From: Niallia endozanthoxylica
GTDB taxonomy: Bacteria > Bacillota > Bacilli > Bacillales > Cytobacillaceae
DNA: 64,000 bases
Assembly: GCF_008710145.1 (NCBI RefSeq)
Contig: NZ_VYKL01000045.1
Coordinates: 1 to 64,000, forward strand
Direction of reading: 5' to 3'
The notes under the pieces were generated by a model, which had not been told where the DNA came from, did no database searches, and worked only from the letters and a program-made list of their open reading frames with translations. The position numbers were made by a program, and so were the translations under genes. Shown piece after piece: positions 26,446 to 35,029 of this stretch. Within the stretch, counting starts at the first letter, position 1. Each line of letters begins with the position of its first letter.

Positions 26446-27687
26446 ATGAAGGATGATATTATTAAACGATTTACTTCCTATGTAAAAGTAGATACACAGT
26501 CAAATGCTAATAACGAAAACTGCCCATCCACACCTGGGCAGCTGACACTGGCTAATATGCTGGTAGAAGAATTGAAAACCATCGGAATGGAAGAGGTAAC
26601 GATTGATGAACATGGCTATGTAATGGCAACCCTTCCTTCTAATACAGAAAAGGAAGTTCCAACCATTGGATTCCTATCCCATGTTGATACAGCGACAGAT
26701 TTCACTGGAAAAGACGTAAAACCTCAGCTATTCGAGAATTATGATGGAAAAGAAATTGTGTTAAATGAGTCTTTACAAATCAAGTTGACCCCGGAACAAT
26801 TCCCTGAGTTATCGAATTACATAGGGCATACGCTCATTACAACAGATGGAACCACGCTTCTTGGGGCAGATGATAAAGCAGGAATTGCCGAAATCATGAC
26901 AGCAATGGATTATCTCATTAATAATCCTGATATTGAGCATGGTAAAATCCGCGTTGCCTTTACACCCGATGAAGAAATCGGCAGAGGTCCGCATAAGTTT
27001 AATGTGGAAGCCTTTAATGCCTCACATGCCTATACGGTTGACGGCGGACCGCTTGGTGAATTAGAATACGAAAGCTTTAATGCAGCTGCAGCCAAAATCA
27101 CATTCAAGGGCACTAATGTTCACCCTGGAACAGCAAAAGGAAAAATGGTCAACTCTACAAAAATGGCCATGGATTTCAACAGCAGGCTTCCTATCAATGA
27201 GGCTCCTGAGCACACAGAAGGCTACGAAGGATTTTATCACCTTCTTTCCTTCCAAGGCGATGTGGAAGAAACCGTCCTCCATTACATCATTCGGGATCAT
27301 GACCGTGAGAAGTTTGAGGCAAGAAAAAATACGGTCACTACGCTCGTGGATGAGATTCGCAAAAAGTATGGTAAAGAAAGAGTAGAGCTTGAGCTAAATG
27401 ATCAATATTACAATATGGGAGAAAAAATAGAGCCCGTTAAAGAGATTGTTGATATTGCTCATCAAGCAATGGAGAATATGGGCATTAAACCAATTGTGAA
27501 GCCCATTCGTGGAGGAACAGACGGGTCACAGCTATCCTATATGGGACTGCCGACACCAAACATTTTTGCCGGCGGAGAGAACTTCCATGGCAGATTTGAA
27601 TATGTCTCTGTAGATAATATGGTACTTGCAGCAAAGGTAATTGTAGAGATTGCCAGGTTAACAGCTGCTGAAATGGCGAAAAATTAG
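26446..27687 (+). CDS. pepT: peptidase T (tripeptide aminopeptidase)
   Basis: M20 family zinc tripeptidase of 413 residues, the family size. Metal-binding segments visible: [12 protein letters not shown] near residue 75, [12 protein letters not shown] near 138 and TPDEEIGRG near 172, then [16 protein letters not shown] with [11 protein letters not shown] near the C terminus. Ribosome site AGGAG lies before ATG. Monocistronic, between two strong terminators. Cytoplasmic; completes peptide breakdown. Confidence 0.95.
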   Translation: MKDDIIKRFTSYVKVDTQSNANNENCPSTPGQLTLANMLVEELKTIGMEEVTIDEHGYVMATLPSNTEKEVPTIGFLSHVDTATDFTGKDVKPQLFENYDGKEIVLNESLQIKLTPEQFPELSNYIGHTLITTDGTTLLGADDKAGIAEIMTAMDYLINNPDIEHGKIRVAFTPDEEIGRGPHKFNVEAFNASHAYTVDGGPLGELEYESFNAAAAKITFKGTNVHPGTAKGKMVNSTKMAMDFNSRLPINEAPEHTEGYEGFYHLLSFQGDVEETVLHYIIRDHDREKFEARKNTVTTLVDEIRKKYGKERVELELNDQYYNMGEKIEPVKEIVDIAHQAMENMGIKPIVKPIRGGTDGSQLSYMGLPTPNIFAGGENFHGRFEYVSVDNMVLAAKVIVEIARLTAAEMAKN

Positions 27688-27739
27688 GATATAAGAAAGG
27701 GCTTCCCTTTGCTTTTGGAGAAGCCCCTTCTTATATCCT
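27686..27739. terminator. bidirectional terminator overlapping both stop codons of pepT and eetB
   Basis: AGGATATAAGAA-a-GGGCTTC pairs with GAAGCCC-c-TTCTTATATCCT around CCTTTGCTTTTGGA. The stem's outer bases include the TAG of pepT on the left and the TAG of eetB on the right, so both converging genes end inside one hairpin. Confidence 0.85.
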
Positions 27740-28262
27740 ATTCATTTAAATACCGATAATAAACCAATTTTTCAACATGTGTCAGCAGATAGTTAGCAAT
27801 AATACCAATGGCAATCCCAGACAAGATTCCGATAAAGGACATAACAGGCAAGTAAAGAAGCACAGTCCATGTTTGAGCAATCCAGCTGGCAATCAACAGC
27901 TGCCCGACATTATGCATGATGGCTCCAGCCACACTTACACCGATTAAACTAATCCTTGATGGTCCCAATTGTTTTACAAGTATCATTCCTAATAAACTTA
28001 AGATGGCCCCAGATGCACTATACATAAAGGATGAAAGATTGCCGCCCAATAAGGCGGAGAGTGTGATACGTATCAATACTACCTTTGTAACATCTTTTAC
28101 AGTCAGGGTATAAAGTGCCATACAGGTGATAATATTGGCTAATCCCAATTTTGCACCGGGAGCAAATGCAAATGGAAAAGGGATGGCCCGTTCGAGTATG
28201 CTAATAATGACAGCTTGAGCCGCTAACAAAGCTATGTATACAATGCGCTGATTTTTTGTCAT
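27738..28262 (-). CDS. eetB: EetB-like Gx transporter family membrane protein (FLEET locus)
   Basis: 174 residues, five to six membrane helices, with the Gx-transporter/Hpre_diP_synt_I signature PFAFAPGAKLGLANIITCMALY near residue 30 and GGNLSSFMYSASGA. Formerly called heptaprenyl diphosphate synthase component I; in Listeria the homologue EetB is an accessory membrane protein of flavin-based extracellular electron transfer. ATG at 28262 has GGGAG nine bases upstream; the eetA stop is 17 bases to its right. It is always paired with a NusG-II-like protein, as here. Confidence 0.82.
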   Translation of the reverse strand: MTKNQRIVYIALLAAQAVIISILERAIPFPFAFAPGAKLGLANIITCMALYTLTVKDVTKVVLIRITLSALLGGNLSSFMYSASGAILSLLGMILVKQLGPSRISLIGVSVAGAIMHNVGQLLIASWIAQTWTVLLYLPVMSFIGILSGIAIGIIANYLLTHVEKLVYYRYLNE

Positions 28263-28278
28263 TTTTATATACTCCCAT

Positions 28279-28722
28279 CTATGAACTGATAATCGGTTCA
28301 TCCTCAATTACTGAACCACCGATAGATTCAATCTCAATGATAAAATTATGCGGCAGACAAACAGCGGTTTCTCCAGGCTTAGAAAGAAAACCAAATTGAA
28401 CACATACCTGATCTGAACAGTTTGCCCCTTTAATACGAATTTCCTCGCCCCTTACTTCAACCGTATTATAATCATTATCCGAGCTGAAAATATCAAACAC
28501 TTCATTCTTGGTATTTCCTGTTAGAGTAATGCGTCTTACCTCTTTATTGTTAACAGAAATAACAGCAACATAAACTGGATCCCCACCCTGAGCCTTTGCA
28601 AAACCGCCATTTTTCTCAGCTTGTTGGTAACTAAAAATGGCAGCAGGAAGAAAAGAAATCAGCACAAGAACGAGAGTGACAATTACGTCCCATCGTTTAA
28701 TCATGGCAGAAAAACTCTTCAC
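28279..28722 (-). CDS. eetA: EetA-like NusG domain II protein (FLEET locus)
   Basis: 147 residues: a signal-anchor helix (about 12-30, WDVIVTLVLVLISFLPAAIF) then an exported NusG-II beta domain with GANCSDQVCVQFGFLSKPGETAVCLPHNFIIEI, whose three cysteines are typical of the extracytoplasmic family. In Listeria monocytogenes and Lactiplantibacillus the EetA/EetB pair lies in the extracellular electron transfer locus. The start is GTG 28722 with AAGGAG nine bases upstream. It is followed by eetB and preceded by ndh2 with a 133-base gap containing a hairpin. Confidence 0.82.
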   Translation of the reverse strand: MKSFSAMIKRWDVIVTLVLVLISFLPAAIFSYQQAEKNGGFAKAQGGDPVYVAVISVNNKEVRRITLTGNTKNEVFDIFSSDNDYNTVEVRGEEIRIKGANCSDQVCVQFGFLSKPGETAVCLPHNFIIEIESIGGSVIEDEPIISS

Positions 28723-28809
28723 TTCTTTTCACTCCTTTTCCATAAAAGCTACGTTTTAGTATAACCATCAATCTATTTTGAAAAAATTATTTCATTATAT
28801 AAAGATAAT

Positions 28810-28839
28810 AAAGCGCGAGACATAAATACCTCACGCTTT
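28810..28839 (-). terminator. hairpin between ndh2 and eetA (partial terminator)
   Basis: On the minus strand AAAGCGTGAG pairs with CTCGCGCTTT (one G-U) around a 10-base loop. The sequence after it is A/T-rich but lacks a clean T run, so it may reduce rather than stop transcription from ndh2 into eetA. Confidence 0.5.
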
Positions 28840-28855
28840 ACCTTGATAAACTATG

Positions 28856-30715
28856 TTATTTATCTCTATAGATTGAACGTTCCTTACCGTACCACCAGCC
28901 ACCAAGTCCTTTTGCTAAAGCAGGTAATACATAATAATCTAAGCCTAAGAAACGGCCTGAACCATTCATTAATGCGATAGATGCCGGAAGCGCCCAGAAT
29001 TTATCCCAGCCAAGCATGGCAGTTAAAGTAAACATACATAACATACTTACACTTACAAAGTTAAATAACCAAGTGAATAAACCAAGAGCAATGGCAATAC
29101 CCATTGCAAACTCCACAAAACCAATCATTTGCTGCATAAAGATTGCCACTTCTGGTGTTGGCATCATAAGCTTCATGATTGCTGCAAACCAGCCTGGCAT
29201 TGCATCCAAAATTGGAGGAGCAATAACAGTTGCTGTTTCAGATGCCCCTTCGGCAGCTGCGCTGGCACCTGTTGTGGCAGTTTGTAACCATTCGAAAGGC
29301 ATTTTTACTGATTCACTTTTCACCCAAGAATCTTCACCAATGCTAAGTTTTCCTTGAGCCCAGTTCGTTTCGCCAAAAATCTTCTTGCCGCCTTCTTCAA
29401 TCCAGAACCAGCCGACGTATAAGCGTAACAGGAAGCTCCAGATGACATTACCATAGCGCGTTGTTACATCACGGAAGATATTACGTTTGTCTCTTGTATG
29501 GAAAATTTCATGCTTAACGTAGTTCCATGCATAATACCCGCTTCCGATTGTTAGGAAGTAATAGATATTAACAATATGCTTCATAAAGTTTGCCATCCAG
29601 CCACTTAAACGAAGGCCGCTTAAGTTTGCAACACCATATCTGCCTCCGATGGAAACCATTGTTCCATGATACTTACCGTGGTATGCAGTCTTTCCTCCGC
29701 CGCTGATCTCGGCAATAATATTCTTCGCTGCTGTCGCACCCGTTTGTTCCGCAGCCTCTACAATTTGCGGAATCGGCTTGCCGTCTTCTTCATAGTAAGC
29801 CAAGTCTCCGACAACATACGTATCTTTCTTGCCTTCAGCTTCCATGTATTCATTAACGATTAAACGTCCTGCACGCCCTGCAGACATTCCATAATCTTTT
29901 GTATCAGAGTTTGCCTTAACACCTGCAGTCCAAATTAATGTATGAGTCGGAATTTCTTCACCTGACTTCAATACGATGGATTCAGCTTTTACTTCAACGA
30001 TTGGTGCATTCTTTAAGATTTTAACACCTTGTTTTACTAAGTAACGCTCAGCCTTATCAGCATCTGTACGATCAAGCATGTTTAAGATAGTAGGCGCAGC
30101 TTCCACTACATATAAAGTAAAATCCTCTTCATCCAGTTTGTATTCTTTAGCTAATGTCGTTTTCCATTCGATTAACTCACCGACCATTTCAATCCCAGTA
30201 AAACCAGAACCGCAGACAGTGAATGTTAACATCGCTCGGCGTATTTCTGGATCTTGAACATTTGCTGCTTTACGAACTGTGTGCTCGATATGTTCACGTA
30301 ATCTTACAGCAGCTTCCCATGACCAAAGCGTGAAACCATACTCCTGTACACCAGGTGTTCCAAAGTCATTTGCTTCTCCGCCCATACCTAGAATTAAGTA
30401 ATCATAAGTATAAGATCCGTGCTCTGTTGTAATGACCTTTTTATCATGATCAACATGCTTAACATTATCTGTAACTAACTTTACTTTTGTCCGATTAAAA
30501 AGTCTGCGTAAATCAAATTGTATATCCTTCGGTTCAACACGGTTTGCAGCAACCTCGTGAAGTTCCGTCATCATTGTATGATAAGAATGACGATCAATTA
30601 ATGTAATTGAAACTGAATCGTCACGTTTATATTTTTTTGCAAGTTTTTTGGCTGCGTGTACACCGGCATATCCCGCTCCGATGACAACTATTTTTTTCTC
30701 TGCCAATTGACTCAT
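28856..30715 (-). CDS. ndh2: type II NADH dehydrogenase with C-terminal DoxX-like membrane domain (Ndh2 of a FLEET locus)
   Basis: 619 residues. Positions 1 to about 400 are a NDH-2: FAD motif VVIGAGYAGVHAAKKLAKKYK, NAD motif CGSGFTGIEMVGELIEW near residue 165, then TLIWTAGVKAN and YVVGDLAYYEEDGKPIPQIVEAAEQTG. Positions about 420-600 add DoxX-like membrane helices (FLLRLYVGWFWIEEGGKKIFGE, MQQMIGFVEFAMGIAIALGLF). This fused layout matches the Ndh2 of the Listeria EET locus rather than the ~390-residue respiratory Ndh. It passes NADH electrons to a dedicated (demethyl)menaquinone. Ribosome site AGAGGGGA is close to ATG 30715; a TTG nine bases into the gene is an alternative start. Confidence 0.88.
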   Translation of the reverse strand: MSQLAEKKIVVIGAGYAGVHAAKKLAKKYKRDDSVSITLIDRHSYHTMMTELHEVAANRVEPKDIQFDLRRLFNRTKVKLVTDNVKHVDHDKKVITTEHGSYTYDYLILGMGGEANDFGTPGVQEYGFTLWSWEAAVRLREHIEHTVRKAANVQDPEIRRAMLTFTVCGSGFTGIEMVGELIEWKTTLAKEYKLDEEDFTLYVVEAAPTILNMLDRTDADKAERYLVKQGVKILKNAPIVEVKAESIVLKSGEEIPTHTLIWTAGVKANSDTKDYGMSAGRAGRLIVNEYMEAEGKKDTYVVGDLAYYEEDGKPIPQIVEAAEQTGATAAKNIIAEISGGGKTAYHGKYHGTMVSIGGRYGVANLSGLRLSGWMANFMKHIVNIYYFLTIGSGYYAWNYVKHEIFHTRDKRNIFRDVTTRYGNVIWSFLLRLYVGWFWIEEGGKKIFGETNWAQGKLSIGEDSWVKSESVKMPFEWLQTATTGASAAAEGASETATVIAPPILDAMPGWFAAIMKLMMPTPEVAIFMQQMIGFVEFAMGIAIALGLFTWLFNFVSVSMLCMFTLTAMLGWDKFWALPASIALMNGSGRFLGLDYYVLPALAKGLGGWWYGKERSIYRDK

Positions 30716-30744
30716 TCCCCTCTAAAAATTGATATCAATTCCAT

Positions 30745-30762
30745 TTGTGAATAAATGAACAA
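30745..30762 (-). promoter_or_regulatory. Rex/Fnr-like operator before ndh2
   Basis: TTGTGAATAAATGAACAA matches the Rex consensus TTGTGAA-N4-TTCACAA at 16 of 18 positions. It begins 30 bases upstream of the start codon and lies directly downstream of the ndh2 -10 box, where a bound repressor would block transcription. Rex, sensing NADH/NAD, controls ndh in B. subtilis. The same sequence also fits a degraded Crp/Fnr site (TGTGA-N6-TCACA). Confidence 0.55.
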
Positions 30763-30773
30763 CCACATCCTAT

Positions 30774-30802
30774 ATACTACATCGATATATAGACACTGTC
30801 TA
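30774..30802 (-). promoter_or_regulatory. sigma-A-like promoter of ndh2
   Basis: On the minus strand TAGACA (30802-30797), 17 bases, TAGTAT (30779-30774). Transcription would start near 30767, about 50 bases before ndh2, with the Rex-like site just inside the transcript. Confidence 0.55.
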
Positions 30803-31323
30803 TATTGTTCACCAAATGTTAACAAATTTCGACATGTTCACGAAATGTATTAAAACAAAATGATTACTTTAATGAAATCTATATTTTAAGCGGAATAGTC
30901 ACATTTCTTTCTATATACTATGGCTATAAACAGCCTTATATCGCATTTTTAGTCCCATAGACATCTTAAATAAAAAAAGCTATTATGAGTTTGTCCTTTT
31001 GTATAAGGAACTATTCGTCATCGACAGAACGGGTCACTGCTTCTGAGAAACCTATAGAAAAAAGTTAAGTGAAAAGAAGTGCAATTCATTCTTTTGATAG
31101 GACTTAAGCCTTACAATCATCTAGCATAGTTAACTAGGAGAGGATTAGCCTGGGCAGCAATAAAGTTCATATATGCGCCAAAACAGGAAATACTATTCCT
31201 ATTTAAATATTATCATTATTATCTTTAGTACTCACTTTTTCACTCATACTAATATTCAACAAAAGCAGCAAGAGACTTTAACGACTGCTCCAAATGCTTT
31301 TGGAAAAGAAAGGTTTGAATCAT
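30803..31323. other. divergent intergenic region between ndh2 and fmnB
   Basis: About 520 bases, A/T-rich. TTGTTCAC-CAAAT-GTTAACAA (30807 onwards) is another degenerate inverted repeat close to the ndh2 promoter. I could not pick a convincing promoter for fmnB. A small rightward frame at 31173-31391 lacks a ribosome site and overlaps fmnB, so it is not called. Confidence 0.5.
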
Positions 31324-32388
31324 ATGAAGAAAAACAAGCTCTTATCCATCGTTTTGGTGGCCCTATTATTACTCTCCGGCTGTGCAGGTAAGGAAAAAGA
31401 GGCGAAGGCTCCTGAGCCTGAACTGCTGACAAGCCCTTATAAGAAAACAGAATTTCTAATGGGAACGATTGTTACGTTAAAGATTTATGATGAAGGAAAA
31501 GAGGAAGTCCTTGAAAAAACCTTTGATCGAATAAAGTACTTGGCTGCCCATATTACTGTAAATGAAAACGAAAAGCAGTCTGAAATCGATGAAATCAACA
31601 GAAAAGCCGGCATTGAGCCAGTCAAAGTAACAAAAGATATTTATGAACTGATTGAAGCTGGTGAAGCCTACAGCGTTGATACAGAAGGTACATTCGACAT
31701 CACTATCGGTCCACTGACAAATTTATGGCGCATCGGCTTTCCAGATGCACGTAAGCCAGAGCAGTCTGAAATCGATGCTGTTTTACCTTTAATCGATTAT
31801 GAGCAGGTAGAGTTAAATAAAAAAGACCAAACGGTATACCTGAAGGAACAAGGAATGCAATTAGATTTAGGCGCCATTGCTAAAGGATATATTACAGATG
31901 AAGTAGTTGAAGTGTTAAAAGATAACGGTGTAACAACAGCGATTGTTGACTTAGGCGGCAATATCTATGTTTTGGGAAAGAATCCGTCAGGAAGGGAGTG
32001 GACAGTCGGGGTTCAAAATCCTTTATCATCTAGAGGAGAAACCATTGGGAAAATTACTGAAGCAAACAAATCAATTGTTACCTCTGGTATTTATGAACGC
32101 TACCTTGAAGTCGACGGAGAAACATATCATCATCTATTAAATCCAGATGATGGATACCCTTTTAACAACGATATTGCAGGTGTATCTATAGTTACTAAAA
32201 AGTCAATTGACGGAGACGGACTTTCGACATCGCTTTTTTCAAAAGGAATTCAAGACGGACTTGAGTTCATTGAACAGTATGAGGGAGCAGAGGCCATCTT
32301 TATTAGTACGGATAATAAAGTGTATATCACTTCCGGATTAAAAGGAAACTTTGAATTAACAAATGATGAATTCAAGCTGGTGGAATAA
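31324..32388 (+). CDS. fmnB: lipoprotein FAD:protein FMN transferase (ApbE/FmnB of a FLEET locus)
   Basis: Attaches FMN covalently to exported proteins using FAD and Mg2+. The signal peptide ends in a lipobox (LLLLSGCAGK, Cys at about 21), so it acts on the outer face of the membrane. ApbE motifs: FLMGTIVTLKIY, GTFDITIGPLTNLWRIGF, LDLGAIAKGYITDEV, DLGGNIYVLGKNPSGREWTVGVQNP, and the DGDGLSTSLF metal loop. ATG at 31324 is chosen because AAAGG lies ten bases upstream and the signal peptide begins there. First gene of the rightward arm; in Listeria FmnB flavinylates PplA, which is absent here. Confidence 0.9.
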   Translation: MKKNKLLSIVLVALLLLSGCAGKEKEAKAPEPELLTSPYKKTEFLMGTIVTLKIYDEGKEEVLEKTFDRIKYLAAHITVNENEKQSEIDEINRKAGIEPVKVTKDIYELIEAGEAYSVDTEGTFDITIGPLTNLWRIGFPDARKPEQSEIDAVLPLIDYEQVELNKKDQTVYLKEQGMQLDLGAIAKGYITDEVVEVLKDNGVTTAIVDLGGNIYVLGKNPSGREWTVGVQNPLSSRGETIGKITEANKSIVTSGIYERYLEVDGETYHHLLNPDDGYPFNNDIAGVSIVTKKSIDGDGLSTSLFSKGIQDGLEFIEQYEGAEAIFISTDNKVYITSGLKGNFELTNDEFKLVE

Positions 32389-32415
32389 CACCGGCTCCGT
32401 AAGGGGGAACATACT

Positions 32416-33354
32416 ATGTCACTGCGTACCTTTTTAAAACTCATCGAAATCCAAACAAAAGTGGCAAGCCTATTTCCATTCCTAGTAGGCTTGCTCTTTG
32501 TTATCTATCGATTTGAGACGATTAAACCTTTAAATACTGTTATTTTCTTTTTATCTATGCTGATTTTTGATTCAACAACAACTGCTATTAATAATTATAT
32601 GGATTATAAAAAGGCAACAACCGATGAATATCGTAAAAGAGAAAATATTATCGGGCAGGAAAACATCTCCGTACAATTGGTTAGAAATACAATTATTACA
32701 ATGTTATTGATTGCAACAGCACTCGGCATTTGGCTTGTATTCCATACCGATCTACTCGTTCTATTCCTTGGCATCCTCTGCTTCATTATTGGTGTCTTTT
32801 ATACGTACGGACCTGTTCCTATTTCAAGAATGCCGCTTGGCGAGGTATTTTCCGGTGTCACAATGGGCTTCGGAATCTTATTTTTAATCGTCTATGTCAA
32901 TGCATATGATCAGGGCATTGCAAATTTAATTTTGGATGGTCAAACCCTGACCCTTGAGATGAATCTAGCCCTGCTAGGTGAAATTGTGTGGGTTTCCCTT
33001 CCATGTATCTTTACAATTGCTAACATCATGTTAGCTAACAATATTTGTGATCTTGAAGACGATATTAAGAATCTTCGCTTCACACTGCCGTATTATATTG
33101 GTAAAAAAACAGCCATTGCTCTCTATAATGTGCTTTATGCTGCAACATTTGTATCTATCCTGACAGCTGTTCTATTTGATATCTTACCGACAATCATGCT
33201 GCTCAGTTTATTAATTATTATCCCGGTATCCAAACATATTTCTGTTTTTAATAAGAAACAAATAAAATCCGAAACGTTTCATCTAGCCATTAAAAATTTA
33301 GTTTTGGTAAACGGCTCTATTATTGCGATGATGGTTGTTTCATTTATTGTGTAA
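32416..33354 (+). CDS. dmkA: UbiA-family prenyltransferase, DmkA-like (demethylmenaquinone synthesis)
   Basis: 312 residues with about eight membrane helices. Both Asp-rich motifs of the UbiA/MenA family are present: NNYMDYKKATTDEYRK near residue 60 and DLEDDIKNLRF near 215. It should join 1,4-dihydroxy-2-naphthoate to a polyprenyl diphosphate. In Listeria the DmkA of the EET locus makes a separate demethylmenaquinone used by Ndh2. It starts 28 bases after fmnB. It is a second MenA-type enzyme beside the chromosomal menA expected elsewhere. Confidence 0.85.
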   Translation: MSLRTFLKLIEIQTKVASLFPFLVGLLFVIYRFETIKPLNTVIFFLSMLIFDSTTTAINNYMDYKKATTDEYRKRENIIGQENISVQLVRNTIITMLLIATALGIWLVFHTDLLVLFLGILCFIIGVFYTYGPVPISRMPLGEVFSGVTMGFGILFLIVYVNAYDQGIANLILDGQTLTLEMNLALLGEIVWVSLPCIFTIANIMLANNICDLEDDIKNLRFTLPYYIGKKTAIALYNVLYAATFVSILTAVLFDILPTIMLLSLLIIIPVSKHISVFNKKQIKSETFHLAIKNLVLVNGSIIAMMVVSFIV

Positions 33355-33368
33355 GGAGGATGATCGTC

Positions 33369-34181
33369 ATGCCGACACCTATTATAGAAGTGAAAAACCT
33401 CACATTTCGATATGACAAACGCTTGGAAAAGGAAACCCTGGCAAACGTTTCTTTTGCCATCGATAAAGGAGAATGGGTGGCAATTGTCGGACACAATGGT
33501 TCTGGGAAATCCACACTAGCACGTATGCTAGTAGGCTTGTTGCTTCCTCAAAGCGGACTTATCTCCATTGCTGGACGAGAATTGAACGACGAGAGTAAAT
33601 GGGAATTGCGACGTCGTATTGGCATGGTATTTCAAAACCCTGATAATCAATTTATTGGTACAACTGTTCAAGATGATGTGGCTTTTTGTCTGGAAAACCT
33701 GAATATGTCTTTCGATGAAATGAAGGCAAGAATTGACGAAGCGCTTGAATTGGTTGAAATGTCCGCCTTTCGCGAGCACGACCCTTCCCGATTATCCGGC
33801 GGCCAAAAGCAGCGGGTGGCCATCGCCGGCGTACTTGCCTTAAAGCCGGACGTACTTATTCTTGATGAGGCATTAGTTATGCTTGACCCAAGGAGCCGCC
33901 GTGAACTACTTGCTTCACTGCAGCAGCTAAGAAACACTCAAAATCTTACTATTATCTCCATCACACATGATATGAACGAAGCTGCAGCGGCTGACCGTAT
34001 CCTCATGCTTCGAGAGGGACATATTGAAAAGTGCGGCCCCCCTCAAGATGTGTTTCACGGCGAAATAGAATGGGAGCCGCCTTTTGCTGAACGACTGCGG
34101 CGAACTTTGCTCAAACGAAACTGCAGCGTTCCGAACAGTTATATGACGGAAGAAGAAATGGTGCAATGGCTATGGAAGTAA
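33369..34181 (+). CDS. ecfA1: ECF transporter ATPase EcfA1-like
   Basis: Energy-coupling-factor ATPase of about 270 residues. Walker A GHNGSGKSTLARM (about 42), Q-loop VFQNPDNQFIGTTVQDD, signature LSGGQKQRVAIAGVLA, Walker B VLILDEALVMLDPRSR. The usual DEATSMLDP reads DEALVMLDP here. ATG 33369 is preferred, nine bases after AAGGAGG. It starts 14 bases after dmkA. A separate ecfA1A2T normally sits with the ribosomal protein genes, so this looks like an extra set dedicated to the flavin/EET locus. Confidence 0.9.
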   Translation: MPTPIIEVKNLTFRYDKRLEKETLANVSFAIDKGEWVAIVGHNGSGKSTLARMLVGLLLPQSGLISIAGRELNDESKWELRRRIGMVFQNPDNQFIGTTVQDDVAFCLENLNMSFDEMKARIDEALELVEMSAFREHDPSRLSGGQKQRVAIAGVLALKPDVLILDEALVMLDPRSRRELLASLQQLRNTQNLTIISITHDMNEAAAADRILMLREGHIEKCGPPQDVFHGEIEWEPPFAERLRRTLLKRNCSVPNSYMTEEEMVQWLWK

Positions 34182-35029
34182 TCTTCGAAAATGTATCAGC
34201 AGATTATCAATTAGGACCCATTCGAAGCCCCTTAGTACTTCATTCAGTTGATGTCACGATACAATCAGGTTCTTATACAGCAGTGGTCGGTTATACCGGC
34301 GCCGGCAAATCAAGTCTTCTAAAGGCAATGAACGGCTTGCTTCTTCCGAAAGAGGGTCAGATCTCAATTGGTCATTTACTAATAAAACCAGATAAAAATA
34401 AGAAAGCCTTAAAGTCCATTCGCAAACGGGTAGGGATGGTGTTTCAATTCCCTGAATCACAATTATTTGCAGAGACGGTTGAAAAGGATATCTGCTTCGG
34501 ACCAATTAATTTTGGTGTTCCAAAGACTGAGGCAAAGGAAATTGCTAAACAAGTACTAGAACAGGTTGGATTACAGCAGGATATTTTAACAAAATCTCCT
34601 TTTTCTCTTTCCGGAGGTCAAAAAAGACGCGTTGCAATCGCTGGGATACTGGCCATGCAGCCAGACATTCTTGTATTAGACGAACCAGGAGCCGGACTCG
34701 ACCCAAATGGCCGAAAGGAGATCATGGATTTAATTGCCTCCTGGCACCAGGACAGAGGGATGACAACGGTGCTAGTTACCCATGATATGGAGGATGTCGT
34801 TACATACGCAGATAGTGTGATTGTCATGGAGAAAGGACAGGTTGTTCTGCATGATGATGTCGAGAAGGTTTTCTCCAACCATGAACAATTGGAAAAGTGG
34901 CATCTTGATGTACCTGATGCCAGACGGTTCCAACTAAATTTTGAAAAGCAAACGGGAATCCTTTTACCAAAGGTTTGTTTAACGGTAGATGATTTGGCAG
35001 ACGCTTTTATTGAGGTGGGGCTTGCATGA
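34166..35029 (+). CDS. ecfA2: ECF transporter ATPase EcfA2-like
   Basis: 287 residues. Walker A GYTGAGKSSLLKAMNG (about 40), VFQFPESQLFAETVEKDICFGPINFG, signature LSGGQKRRVAIAGILA, Walker B LVLDEPGAGLDPNGRKE. These are typical EcfA2 forms; A1 and A2 form a heterodimer on EcfT. The start overlaps the ecfA1 stop by 16 bases. The in-frame ATG two codons on is an equal alternative. No obvious ribosome site, so coupling to ecfA1 is likely. Confidence 0.9.
   Translation: MAMEVIFENVSADYQLGPIRSPLVLHSVDVTIQSGSYTAVVGYTGAGKSSLLKAMNGLLLPKEGQISIGHLLIKPDKNKKALKSIRKRVGMVFQFPESQLFAETVEKDICFGPINFGVPKTEAKEIAKQVLEQVGLQQDILTKSPFSLSGGQKRRVAIAGILAMQPDILVLDEPGAGLDPNGRKEIMDLIASWHQDRGMTTVLVTHDMEDVVTYADSVIVMEKGQVVLHDDVEKVFSNHEQLEKWHLDVPDARRFQLNFEKQTGILLPKVCLTVDDLADAFIEVGLA

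Noticed and set aside
31173-31391. Small rightward ORF of 72 residues before fmnB
   Set aside because: No ribosome site, biased toward Ile/Tyr runs, and overlaps the fmnB lipoprotein start.
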